Counted from the first letter of the stretch, positions 9,621-18,394 are shown. The stretch is 25,000 nucleotides of DNA from Prorocentrum cordatum (GCA_963575745.1 CAUYUJ010008557.1:1176010-1201009); one strand, 5' to 3'. The notes: generated by a model from the sequence alone, not told the origin. A program made the numbers and translations.

Positions 9621-10005
9621 AACGGTTCAGCCGGGAGGGCGGTATATCCTAAAATTTCTGTTAGAAAAAAGCGTCATCTACGTTGATCAATTCATGGGAT
9701 GCAATCTATGTTGTGCAATTTTCTTGTGTCGTGTAAGTTGTGCAGTGTAGGCTGCGGCGGGTCGGGGACGAGGCGGAGAATTGGCGGAACGGAAACGAAG
9801 CGACGACGGGGCGGCGACGGCGACAACATTGCCGCCAGAGCGGCACGCAGGTCCAGGCGACTGTCGGCGACGAGGCGGCCTCGGGGCAGCGACGGGGCGG
9901 CGACGGCAACAAGATAGCCGACAGTCCGCAGACCGACAAAGAACCCCTAGTGCAAGCACTGATGGTGGAGCAAGTCGGAGACCCTACGTGCAAACAGTGG
10001 TCAGG
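9621..10005 (+). repeat. Truncated long repeat unit, copy E
   Basis: It starts like the others (TGTTAGAAAAAAGCG, then GATGCAATCTATGTTGTGCAAT at about 9697) and continues with the GCGGCGGGTCGGGGACGAGGCGG block, which matches the start of copy C at 6475-6560 (both share CCAGAGC and CGGCACGC). The copy stops at the TA microsatellite at 10008 before the CCCACCCACC block, so it is a broken unit. The 430-codon frame 9781-11073 runs through this, the microsatellite and the next array and is not a gene. Confidence 0.7.
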
Positions 10006-10007
10006 GC

Positions 10008-10296
10008 GTGTATATATATATATATATATATACACACGCTTACACATATATATATGTATATATACATATGCTTATATATGTGTATATACACGTGTCTCTC
10101 TCGCTATTTTGTTTGTTTCTCTCTCTCATTCTCTGTACATACATGTGTATATACTTATATATTCATTCACATGTATGTATTCCTGGTGTACATACATAAA
10201 TACAGATGGCGGGCGGGAAGGAGGGAGAGAAATAGAGAGAGAGAGAGAACAAAAACAACAACAAACATAGAGTTGGAAGAAGGGAGGGAGGGAGGT

Positions 10297-10332
<36 letters not shown>

Positions 10333-10343
10333 GCATATATTAT

Positions 10344-10386
<43 letters not shown>

Positions 10387-10400
10387 GGGTATGTGTATAT
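10008..10400. repeat. TA-rich and GA microsatellite block
   Basis: (TA)n tracts at about 10014-10035 and 10298-10382 flank TATG/TACA-rich sequence and a purine tract with GAGAGAGAGAGA and AACAAAAACAACAACAAAC (about 10215-10266). A very similar GAGAGA-AACAAACAAAC arrangement occurs at 21680-21760. The Tyr/Ile-rich frames over it are low complexity. Confidence 0.9.
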
Positions 10401-10429
10401 AATGTTTGTAGTATCCATAAATACTGCCC

Positions 10430-11775
10430 CCCCCGGCCCTGGGTGCCACACCTCCCCGCCACATCTCGGGGACGCTCCCGGTACCGGTCCCCTGGGCGTT
10501 CCGGGGAGCCTCCACAGCGCTCCAGGAGGGCCCAAGACGACTCTCAGGAGCGCTCAGAATGCGAAAGGATGGTCCAAGACGCTCCCAAGCAGCCCAGGTC
10601 AGCCTTCCGACGGCTCTCGAGGCTCCCAAGTAACCTCCAAGAGACCCCAAGAGAGGTCGGAGAGGTGTCCCTGGACGGCCCGAAGAGGCCCAAATCGTAG
10701 ATGTTCATTGGTTTTTCTAATGTTTTGGCTTCTCGCGTTTTCGAGCTTCCAACCGTCCAGGAGCGCCGAAGAGGCTCCCAAGACCGCCCCAAGACCACCC
10801 AAGAGATCGTCAGGACGGCCCCAAGACGGGCCAAGAGGCTCCAAGACTGCAGAAGAGGCGCCCAGGACAACCCCAGACCGCCCCAGAACAGGCCCAAGAT
10901 GGACCCAAGAGCGGGAGCAGGAAGCTTCCAGAGACCTCCGAGAGGCCTCTGGGACCTCCCAGAGGCCCCCAACACTCCCGATCCCTGAGAGGCCCCAAAA
11001 AGACCTCGAGGAGGCTCCAAGAACAGCCCAAGAGAGCTGCGAGAGCCGTCCCGAGAGAGCCCAAACAGAGTAAAGTCGCTGATTTCCCATATTTTGTTAT
11101 AATGTTTTTCGCCTTCTCACGTTTTCCCGCTTTCAACCCTCGAAGATCGAGGATTTTGAAAAAATGGGAATTCCCAGAATTCCTTTTTTTCAAAGTGGGA
11201 CTCCTACTCGGGGGTCCCACACATCGTCTGACATCTGGCCTGTACCGCGCTTCCCGGCTTCCCGAAGGGAGACCCCAAGACGCCGAAGGACAGCCCATGA
11301 CGATCCCAAGGAGCCCCCAGAACGTAAAGAACGGCCCAACACGCTCCCGCACCGCCTGAGACACCCTTCCGACGGCTCTCCAGGCCTCCAGGAGGCCTCC
11401 AGAAGCCTCAGGTGTCCGGAAGATCCCACACCCCTGACAAAACCCGCGAGGCACAAACAAAAAACAGCGCCGAACAGCGCCGAGTAATTGGAAAACATGG
11501 GATTCCCACAATCCTTTTTTTTCAAGTTTGGCCCCGCGTCTACTCTTGCACAACAGACCACAATTCAGACCCCCCTAGCCTCCCCAAAAAGATCCCAGGA
11601 AGCATTTGAGGGCCCCAAATCGTTAAATCCCTGAAAAGGAAATTCATGGTTTCTGCGTTTCCGGTCTTCCCCTTCTATGCGATTCCGAGGCTTTCGCAGG
11701 GCCTCCAAGGGAGTCCCTGGACGCAAGAAGCGACCAACATGAGATTACATGAGTTAGCCGATCAAGCCTAGCTAG
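10430..11775 (+). repeat. CCAAGAGGCC array 1 with islands
   Basis: Hundreds of words like CCAAGACGGCC, CCAAGAGGCTC and CCCAGACCGCC spaced about 10-12 bases. AT-richer islands of about 75 bases with a common layout (ATTTCCCATATTTTGTT, then TTCTCACGTTTTCCCGCTTTC, then a return to the array) occur at about 10690-10765, 11070-11150 and 11615-11690. Two related blocks containing TTTTTTTCAAAGT or TTTTTTTCAAGT after ATGGGA.TTCCCA.AAT lie at about 11160-11205 and 11490-11530. Frames on both strands are open but read as Pro/Arg/Gln- or Leu/Gly/Ser-rich periodic peptides. Confidence 0.88.
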
Positions 11776-11806
11776 AACTTGAGCGCATGAAACGCGCGCG
11801 ATGTCC
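11772..11806 (+). repeat. Array border motif (CTAGAAC-TGAGCGC)
   Basis: CTAGAACTTGAGCGCATGAAACGCGCGCG marks the change from CCAAGA array to microsatellite (shown here as separate words: CTAGAACTTGAGCGC, then ATGAAACGCGCGCG). The same border, CTAGAACATGAGCGC followed by GCGCGAAGCGCGCGCG, occurs at 21605-21638, again between array and microsatellite. Confidence 0.7.
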
Positions 11807-12232
11807 ATTGTATATGTATATGTATATATATATACATATATATATATACATGTACATATATATACATATATATATATATATATGAGTATCTATATAAATA
11901 TATATATGAACACACAACTGTATATACATATATAGCTATATACATACCTTTGTATGTAGATGGATACCTATACATGTGCACATGTATCCATATGGCGAAG
12001 TATGCATCCATCATATATGTAGATAGATATACACTTATTTGCACATATCAGAACTAGTATAATTGTATATGTACATCGGTATACATATATATATATATAT
12101 ATATATATCGATCGATCGATTGATAGAGGTACACATACTCTGTATACGTATATACACATATGTATACATATGCATGTATACATCTGCATACATATATATA
12201 TGTGTATACATACATATATATATATATGCTCG
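11807..12232. repeat. TA/TATG/TACA microsatellite
   Basis: AT-rich simple sequence with (TA)n, TATATG and TACATA words and a short (ATCG)n run at about 12107-12122. Open frames are Tyr/Ile/Met-rich and have no gene-like features. Confidence 0.92.
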
Positions 12233-12254
12233 CCCCCCCCCACATGATCATACA
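12233..12254 (+). repeat. Left 22-bp inverted border
   Basis: Nine C followed by ACATGATCATACA. The exact reverse complement is at 15061-15082. Both copies are flanked on the outer side by a five-base spacer and a (TA)n tract, so the match extends as a composite border. Confidence 0.85.
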
Positions 12255-12335
12255 CATGCTCCCTTGATCCCTCCAGTCGTTCATCCCCCTTCCTCCTCCT
12301 GCTCTTCTTGATTATGTTTTGCTACGTTGTCAGAC

Positions 12336-12413
12336 GCAACCCAGTCGATTGCATTCCAAGCGCTTGCGGCTTCAATCGTTGGCAACGCATTACAATCCAA
12401 TCGGCTGCGTTGC
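12336..12413. repeat. Imperfect dyad
   Basis: 12336-12356 and 12393-12413 are inverted copies matching at about 17 of 21 positions (shared core CGATTG and GCAAC). It sits between the left border and the 224-233-bp array. Confidence 0.5.
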
Positions 12414-12599
12414 AGTTGATCATTAAGAATCGTTTTATAGAGGTTCTTCTCCCTCTCCCTCCTCCTCCTCCTGATCCTCCTCATCCGCCTCATATTCCTC
12501 CTTCTCTTCCTTCTCATCCACCTAAGTCTCCTTCTGTGAAGGGTTTCAACGCGAATCCTTCTGTTGATAATTTCAATAGGAATCATTCTATGGCGAATT

Positions 12600-14430
12600 G
12601 TGTTGTAGCGGGAGGTTCCTCGCAAAAATAGTCGTGCAGCTGCGTTCACAACTAGATTTGTGACTATCGCCTCGAAGCGGAGAGAAGGGGGCACAATGAC
12701 GAGGAGCAGGAGGAGCAAGAGCAGGAGGAGGAAGAAGAGGAGGGTGAGGAGCATGACGATGACGAGGAGGAACTCATTACTCACAAAACTAGTTGTTGAA
12801 CGCCGATCACAACTAGTTTTGCGAGTAGTGTCTTGTAGCGGGAGGTTCCTCGCAAAACTAGTTGTGCAGCTGAGTTCACAGCTAGAGTTGTGAGTATTGC
12901 CTCGAAGCGGAGAGGAGGGGGCACAATGACGAGGAGCAGGAGGATCAGGAGAAGGAAGAAGAGGAGGGTGAGCAGCACGACGATGACGAGGAGGAACTCA
13001 TTACTTACAACGCTAGTTGTGGAGCGTCGTTCGCAATTAGTTTTGCGAGTAGTGTCTTGTAGCGGGAGGTTCCTCGCAAGACTACTTGTGCAGCTGCGTT
13101 CACAACTAGATTTGTGAGTATCGCCTCGAAGCGGAGAGAAGGGGGCACAATGACGAGGAGCAGGAGGAGCAGGAGGAGCAGGGGAAGGAAGAAGAGGAGG
13201 GTGAGCAGCATGACGATGACGAGGAGGAACTCATTACTCACAAAACTAGTTGTGGAGCGCCGTTGACAATTAGTTCTGCGAGTAGTGATTCGTAGCGGGA
13301 GGTTCCTCGCAAGAGTACTTGTGCATTTGCGTTCACAACTAGATTTGTGCGTATCGCCTCAAAGCGGAGAGAAGGGGGCACAATGACGAGGAGCAGGAGG
13401 AGCAGGAGCAGGAGAAGGAAGAAGAGGAAGGTGAGCAGAGGGGGGGGGCAGAATGACGAGCAGGAGGAGCAGGAGGGCAGAAGAGCAGGAGGAGCAGGAG
13501 GAGGAAGAAGAGGAGAGTGCGGAGCATGACGATGATGAGGAGGAACTCATTACTCACAAAACTAGTTGTGGAACGCCGTTGACAACTAGTTCTGCTGACG
13601 AGGAGCAGGAGGAGCAGGAGGGCATCGTCATGCCCCTCGCCCTTCTCTTCTTCTTCCTCCTGCTCCTCCTGCTCCTCGTCATTGTGCCCCCTCCTCTCCG
13701 CTTCGAGGCAATACTCACAGCTCTAGTTGTGAACTCAGCTGCACAACTAGTTGTGCGAGGAACCTCCAGCTACAAGACACTACTCGCAAAACTAGTTGTG
13801 AACGGCGTTCCACAACTAGTTTTGTGAGTAAGGAGTTCCTCCTCGTCATCGTCATGCTCCTCACCCTCTTCTTCTTCCTCCTCCTGCTCCTCCTCCTGCT
13901 CCTCGTCATTGTGCCCCCTTCTCTCCGCTTCGAGGCGATACTCACAAATCTAGTTGTGAACGCAGCTGCACAACTAGGAGGAGCAGGAGGGCAGAGGAGC
14001 AGGAGGAGCAGGAGAAGGAAGAAGAGGAGGGTGAGCAGCATGACGACGACGAGGCGGAACTCATTACTCACAAAACTAGTTGTGGAGCGTCGTTCACAAT
14101 TAGTTTTGCGAGTTGTGTCTCGTAGCGGGAGGTTCCTCGCAGAATTAGTTGTGAAGCTGCGTTCACAACTAGATTTGTGCGTGTCGCCTCGAAGCGGAGA
14201 CGAGGGGGCAGAATGACGAGGAGCAGGAGGAGCAGGAGAAGGAAGAAGAGGAGAGTGAGCAGCATGACGATGACGAGGAGGAACTCATTACTCACAAAAC
14301 TAGTTGTGGAGCGCCGTTCACAATTAGTTTTGCGAGTAGTGTCTTGTAGCGGGAGGTTCCTCGCAAAACTAGTTGTGAAGCTGCGTTCGCAACTAGATTT
14401 GTGAGTATCGCCTCGAAGCGAGCATGATGA
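12600..14430. repeat. 224-233-bp complex satellite array
   Basis: The marker word GCACAATGACGAGG (GCAGAATGACGAGG in the last full unit) starts units at 12691, 12921, 13145, 13378 and 14208, so direct units are 224-233 bases long. Each has a GGAGCAGGAGGAGCAGGA purine tract, GACGATGACGAGGAGGAACTC, a dyad ACTAGTTGTGGA, GTAGCGGGAGGTTCCTCGCAA and a second dyad. Each unit holds a short open frame on each strand: plus, a basic peptide of about 63 codons starting ATGACGAGG; minus, a Leu-rich frame starting at GTG. They are simple readings of the repeat and end inside each unit. Confidence 0.92.
13620..13977 (-). repeat. Inverted segment inside the satellite array
   Basis: From about 13620 the unit reads in reverse (CTTCTTCCTCCTGCTCC, then TCATTGTGCCCCC, then CTTCGAGGCAATACTCAC) for about one and a half units. 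It returns to forward orientation at about 13978 (CACAACTAG then GAGGAGCAGGAGGGC). The two breakpoints fall in or next to the GGAGCAGGA purine tract and the CACAACTAG dyad. Confidence 0.88.
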
Positions 14431-14549
14431 GGAGGGTGAGTTGCAGAAGGAGGAGGGTGAGGAACCGTAGAGGATCTCAATGGGAATCTTCTTTCGCAGA
14501 GGATTTCAATAGGAATCCTTCTGTGGAGGCCGAACGCCAGCGAAAACCC

Positions 14550-14897
14550 TTCAGAAAACCAAACAAACAAACAAAAACAAAAAAACTATGATTTCTGGAG
14601 AACAATCGGTGGAATTGCGGTACCTACTCCGGCCGGCGGCAGAACGGAGGAGGGGGAGAGGGGAAGAAGGAGAAGAGGGAGTGGAGGGGGAGGAGAAGAG
14701 GGAGAAGGTGGAGGCGGAGGAGGAGGAGGAGGTAAAAAACCAAAAAAACCAAAAAAACAAAAAAAACAAAAAAACCAAAAAAACCAAAAAAACTATGATT
14801 TCTGGCGAATTTTGGTCGCCTGCCGTTCCAGAAATTCTCCAGAAATCATAGTTTTTTTGTTTTTTTTGGTTTTTTTGGTTTTTCTTTGGTTTTTTGG
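14550..14897. repeat. Foldback element with CCAAAAAAAC ends
   Basis: 14578-14602 and 14835-14859 are perfect 25-bp inverted repeats with core ACTATGATTTCTGGAGAA. Outside them both arms continue as imperfectly paired CCAAAC/CCAAAAAAAC and GGTTTTTTT runs, giving arms of about 60 bases. A third, direct copy of ACTATGATTTCTGG is at about 14793-14806. The interior contains a GGGGGAGAGGGGAAG purine tract. Confidence 0.82.
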
Positions 14898-14944
14898 AGG
14901 TTTGCTTTAGTTTCTGACGATTTCGATGATTCCGAGAAGGAATA

Positions 14945-15010
14945 GCACGGGGAGGAGGAGGAGGAGGAGGAAGAGGAGGAGGAGGAGGAGAGAAAGGAAG
15001 AGACAGGAGA
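14945..15010. repeat. GGA microsatellite
   Basis: A GGAGGAGGAGG and GAGGAAGAGG tract just inside the right border of the 12.2-15.1 kb segment. Confidence 0.85.
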
Positions 15011-15060
15011 AGGGAGCGGAGAAAGAAGATATCGATCGGCGGCCGCGGTAAAGACGAATA

Positions 15061-15082
15061 TGTATGATCATGTGGGGGGGGG
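15061..15082 (-). repeat. Right 22-bp inverted border
   Basis: TGTATGATCATGT followed by nine G, the exact reverse complement of 12233-12254. A five-base spacer (CTACC) and a (TA)n tract (about 15088-15118) follow, mirroring the left side. Confidence 0.85.
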
Positions 15083-15085
15083 CTA

Positions 15086-15127
<42 letters not shown>

Positions 15128-15239
15128 GTGTGTGCTTGCGCGTAATATTCTTATTCATGTATTCATATAGGGCCGGGGAACCTGTAAGAACACGCGCACA
15201 CACACACACACACACACCCTGACCCCAGAAAAAGCGCCC
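15083..15239. repeat. TA and CA microsatellites
   Basis: (TA)n at about 15088-15125, a short unassigned stretch, and (CA)n at about 15192-15217. No gene. Confidence 0.9.
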
Positions 15240-16388
15240 CCCACCCCACCCCTGAACGAGCTTGGCCCACCCCGGGCCTCTCGGGCAACCTGCCAGACGA
15301 CCCAGGAAAATCCCACGAGGGCCCGAAGACGGCCCCAGAGGGCTCCAGGCGTTCCGGAGCGCTCCCGAAACGACCCCAGAGAGCCCCGAGAGGGTCCACG
15401 GCGACCCCCAAGAAGCCGTCATATCCCCAAAGGTTGTTCCAAAGCGTCCCAAGAGGCCTCCAAAAGCACTCCTAAGAAGGCTCCAAGAGGCAACAGTCAT
15501 TGATTTTCTTGCAGTGTTTGGTGAATTTTGCGGTTCTCCTCTTTTCGGCTTCCCGACGCTTCAAGACGGCGTTCTTCTGGGCGTCCGAAGCTGCCTAGGA
15601 GGCTCGAAAATCGCGCCACAACCATGCAAAAGGGCATCCAGGCAGTCCTGGAGAGCCCCAAGACGGCACAACAGGGTTCCAAGATGGCCTAAGAGAGCCC
15701 CATGACGGCCCAAGATGGCCCCAAGACACCCTCCGAAGCATTCCAAATCGTGACCCGGTCGTTCAGGGAGACCACGGTTGGAGGCAGGGTGGCCCGAGGA
15801 AGCCCCTAGAGGCCCCAGAAGGCGCCCAAGAGGCTTCCAGAAGGCTGTAAGAAAGCCTGAACAAATTGTGTGAGGCCCCCAGAGGCTCTCCAAGGAGGAG
15901 CCTCCGCAAAAAGAGCTGAGGAGGATAGGGAGAATTCTCAGGGTCACGCGAGAATGAGCACACGGGGGGACCGGGGGCCCCGCGGGCCCTGCCGGGGCAC
16001 CGGGGGCTCTCTCAGATCGCCCGACGACGGCTCCAGATCGCCAGACGCTTCCAGACCACCAAAACGTCCAATGACGGCCCGAGATTATCCGAGAATTCGC
16101 CCCAGACTGTCCAGGAAGCCTCCAAGACGCCCCAAGAGGCCTCCAAGATGACTCCAAAGGAGCCCCAGGAGGCACACCTCAACGATGCTCTTCAGGTTTT
16201 CGAAGGATTTTCGAGTTCTCGCCTTTTCAGTTTCCCGACGCTCCAAGACGCCCCAAGAGGCCCAAATGTTTGTTCCAAAACAGCCCCCAGAGGCCTCGAA
16301 GACGGACGGCCACAGCCCCCGAGGGCCCCAGGACGGCGTCAGAGGCGCACACGCCGGCCCGAGAGGGCCCCAAGACGCCCCAGGAGTG
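15240..16388 (+). repeat. CCAAGAGGCC array 2 with islands
   Basis: Same 10-12-base periodic words and orientation as array 1. Islands at about 15490-15565 (GTCATTGATTTTCTTGCAG, then TTTTCGGCTTCCCGACGC) and 16175-16250 (TTTTCAGTTTCCCGACGC) are followed each time by TCAAGACG or CCAAGACG. The array runs up to the leader-like sequence before the helicase gene. An in-frame extension of the helicase frame back to 16185 reads through this array and is not taken as coding. Confidence 0.87.
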
Positions 16389-16390
16389 CT

Positions 16391-16417
16391 CCGTAGCCAG
16401 GCCGCCTTGGCTCACAG
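16391..16417 (+). other. Possible spliced-leader relic
   Basis: CCGTAGCCA, seven bases, TTGGCTCA, then CAG. The conserved dinoflagellate spliced leader has CCGTAGCCA, TT, TTGGCTCA, then AG. Both conserved blocks (9 and 8 bases) are exact and in order; the middle is five bases longer and one C is added near the end. It lies 35 bases upstream of the ATG chosen for the helicase, where a leader would be if an mRNA had been copied back into the genome. A chance match in GC-rich DNA cannot be excluded. Confidence 0.45.
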
Positions 16418-16451
16418 CAGCCAGCGCCTCCCCGGGGCGATCAGACCGAGG

Positions 16452-18230
16452 ATGCCCCTGCGCGCTGAACGCGCGCGCGCCGCGACGGCGGGGCCTCGGC
16501 GACCGGCGCGCGGCGCCCCTCGCCGAGGGGGCGGGGCCCTCGCGGCGTGCGGCCTCTGCGCCGCCGCGGCGGTCGTGCTGGGCCCTGGCCACGCGCTGTG
16601 GTTGGGCGGGCAGGGCGCGGCCGCAGCGCCCAGGCAGCGGCACGTGTGCCGGCAGCAGGTCTCCGATGGCGTCCGAGGCCTGGTGGTGCCAGATCTGCCC
16701 CGCTCGTCCGACACCGACCTCGACGAGAGCCAGCAACGCGCTCACGATCTGGTTCTACGCGGGGAGAGCGTCCTCATCACGGGAGGAGCGGGCGTGGGCA
16801 AGTCCAGCACGCTGCGGAGCATCATACAGTCTCTGAAGGACAAGTACGGCGATGCCCACAAGGAAAAGGTGGCGGTTTCGGCGGCCACTGGGTGCGCCGC
16901 CATCGTCATCGACGGCTACACCCTGCACCACATCGCGGGCGTTCAAGTTCCGCACTACACTTTCGATTTCTTTAAGATGAGAGCCAGGACAGAGTTCTGG
17001 AAGGGTCTGGAAGTTCTCATCATCGACGAGATATCTATGATCTCCGGAGAGTTCCTCGACAACATGGACATGCATCTGCGAACGATGCGCGACAGCGAAG
17101 AGCCGTTCGGAGGCCTGCAGCTGGTGCTGTGCGGGGACCCCTACCAGCTGACGCCGATCGAGCCGTCTTTCGGGGACGGTGACGTGCGAGGCCTTGACAT
17201 GGACGAGCTTCAGAACGACAGGGCGGTGCTGATAGGCTGGAATGACAGCAGGAAGGAGCTGTTCCTGAACCGCGGCATGTTCTTTCACAGCGACGCGTTC
17301 TGGCGCCTCGGGACCAAGACCGTGGAACTTCACACGCACCATCGCCAGGAGTCAGCTGAGTACCACGAAGCCCTCGAAGTTTTGCGGTCAGGGGGAACAG
17401 CGTCGCAACTGCAGGGAGCCATCGACTTCTTCAACAAACGGGTGAGGCCCGAGGAAGACGAGAGTGCCGTGCGAATGGTCGCAACGATCGCGATGATGAG
17501 GGACATCAATACGGAGAGGTTGGGACATGTGCAGGGCGAGTCGAGGACGCTCGAGGCAGTGGATAAGGTGGTGCCGGAGTGGGACATCGAGGACCACCCA
17601 GGAAGGAGGGGCCTGTACTACCCTGAGACGCCAGAGACGGTGCTGCGCCAGAGCGCGTTCTTTGAGGACCTCTCCGGCGGGTGCCCTGCCCTGAAGAACT
17701 TGGAACTGAAGGTGGGCGCGCGGGTGATGCTGGTGGCCAACCTCTTTCCCGTGCACGAGAGGTTGGTGAACGGCCAAGCTGGCGAGGTGACAGGAATCTC
17801 ACGCCCGGGTGAGGAAAACTGGGTGGACGTAAATTTTGACGATGTCGGCCCGCAGCGGATCCACCCGCACTGGTTCGAGTCGAGCATCCCTGGCTTGGGC
17901 TCATGCTTAAGATGGCAGGTACCTCTGCAGCTCGCGTGGGCGATCACTCATCACAGGTCTCAGGGGCAGACGTTGAGCAAGGTTCGCGTTGACCCGTATG
18001 CATTCGCCGATGGTCTACTCTACGTTGCGCTGTCGCGATGTCGCACCATTGAGGGCCTGGAGCTCACAGAGGAGATATTGCCTGAGGACGCCACAGTGAA
18101 CCCGGACGCCACCACCTTCATGGAATGCCACGGGGACCCGAGTGCACAAGAGAAGTTGGGCACGTGGCAGCAGAAGCCCGTGCCGGACTCCCTGTGGGAA
18201 GCGATGGGCACTGCTGTGGCCAGGGAGTAG
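16452..18230 (+). CDS. PIF1-like: Pif1-like SF1B DNA helicase
   Basis: Predicted 592-residue ATP-dependent 5'-3' DNA helicase of the Pif1 family, which unwinds forks, G-quadruplexes and DNA-RNA hybrids in nuclei and mitochondria. Seen in order: a Q-motif-like LDESQQRA (90-97); Walker A GGAGVGKSS (111-119, Lys117); Walker B DEIS (Asp192-Glu193); the Pif1 signature around PFGGLQLVLCGDPYQL (218-233); HHRQ with Arg298; LKVGARVML (from 419); ITHHRSQGQTL (498-508); and YVALSR (524-529, arginine finger). The core is complete. The start is the first ATG after the repeat array; the frame stays open back to 16185, but that part is array sequence. Residues 1-28 are Arg-rich with one acid, followed by a hydrophobic stretch (29-52), which could be an organelle-targeting region. 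There is one exon and no visible intron. Family call firm; start and targeting less so. Confidence 0.9.
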   Translation: MPLRAERARAATAGPRRPARGAPRRGGGALAACGLCAAAAVVLGPGHALWLGGQGAAAAPRQRHVCRQQVSDGVRGLVVPDLPRSSDTDLDESQQRAHDLVLRGESVLITGGAGVGKSSTLRSIIQSLKDKYGDAHKEKVAVSAATGCAAIVIDGYTLHHIAGVQVPHYTFDFFKMRARTEFWKGLEVLIIDEISMISGEFLDNMDMHLRTMRDSEEPFGGLQLVLCGDPYQLTPIEPSFGDGDVRGLDMDELQNDRAVLIGWNDSRKELFLNRGMFFHSDAFWRLGTKTVELHTHHRQESAEYHEALEVLRSGGTASQLQGAIDFFNKRVRPEEDESAVRMVATIAMMRDINTERLGHVQGESRTLEAVDKVVPEWDIEDHPGRRGLYYPETPETVLRQSAFFEDLSGGCPALKNLELKVGARVMLVANLFPVHERLVNGQAGEVTGISRPGEENWVDVNFDDVGPQRIHPHWFESSIPGLGSCLRWQVPLQLAWAITHHRSQGQTLSKVRVDPYAFADGLLYVALSRCRTIEGLELTEEILPEDATVNPDATTFMECHGDPSAQEKLGTWQQKPVPDSLWEAMGTAVARE

Positions 18231-18394
18231 CCAGGCCCCGCCGAAGGTCACCACCCACCAAACCACCCCAACCCAGTTTGAAGGCCTCAATTTGCCCTCC
18301 ATTTCCAGAGGGGGGGGGTAGGGGAACAGTGAAATTAGCTTGGCGAAAGACCCAACCATATGCAGTTGTGAGTTCCGCAATTGTGAATATCTTC
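18231..18394. other. 3' flank of the helicase gene
   Basis: A 160-base stretch between the TAG stop and the 112-bp repeat. It includes CCACCCACCAAACCACCCC and a run of G at about 18310-18318. I see no poly(A) tract or clear polyadenylation signal, so a retroposed-copy tail is not visible. Confidence 0.4.

Noticed and set aside
9781-11073. 430-codon plus-strand frame
   Set aside because: It crosses repeat copy E, a TA microsatellite (Tyr/Ile runs) and the CCAAGA array; no domain and no consistent composition.
11807-12232. Telomere or centromere
   Set aside because: No TTTAGGG-type repeats are present; this is an ordinary TA-rich microsatellite.
12281-14570. Repeated small Leu-rich minus-strand frames resembling membrane peptides
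   Set aside because: They begin at GTG, are readings of a CTC/CTG-rich tract, and end within each repeat unit; the inverted segment shows the same peptides on the other strand.
16185-16451. N-terminal extension of the helicase by 89 codons
   Set aside because: These codons are CCAAGA-array sequence, an island and the leader-like motif, with periodic Pro/Arg/Gln content seen in all other arrays.
16755-17342. 195-codon frame on the minus strand of the helicase
   Set aside because: A shadow of the real gene caused by high GC content.
16452-18230. Helicase as the Rep-helicase protein of a Helitron
   Set aside because: Pif1-like helicases occur in Helitrons, but no HUH/Rep domain precedes the helicase and no clear Helitron ends were seen.
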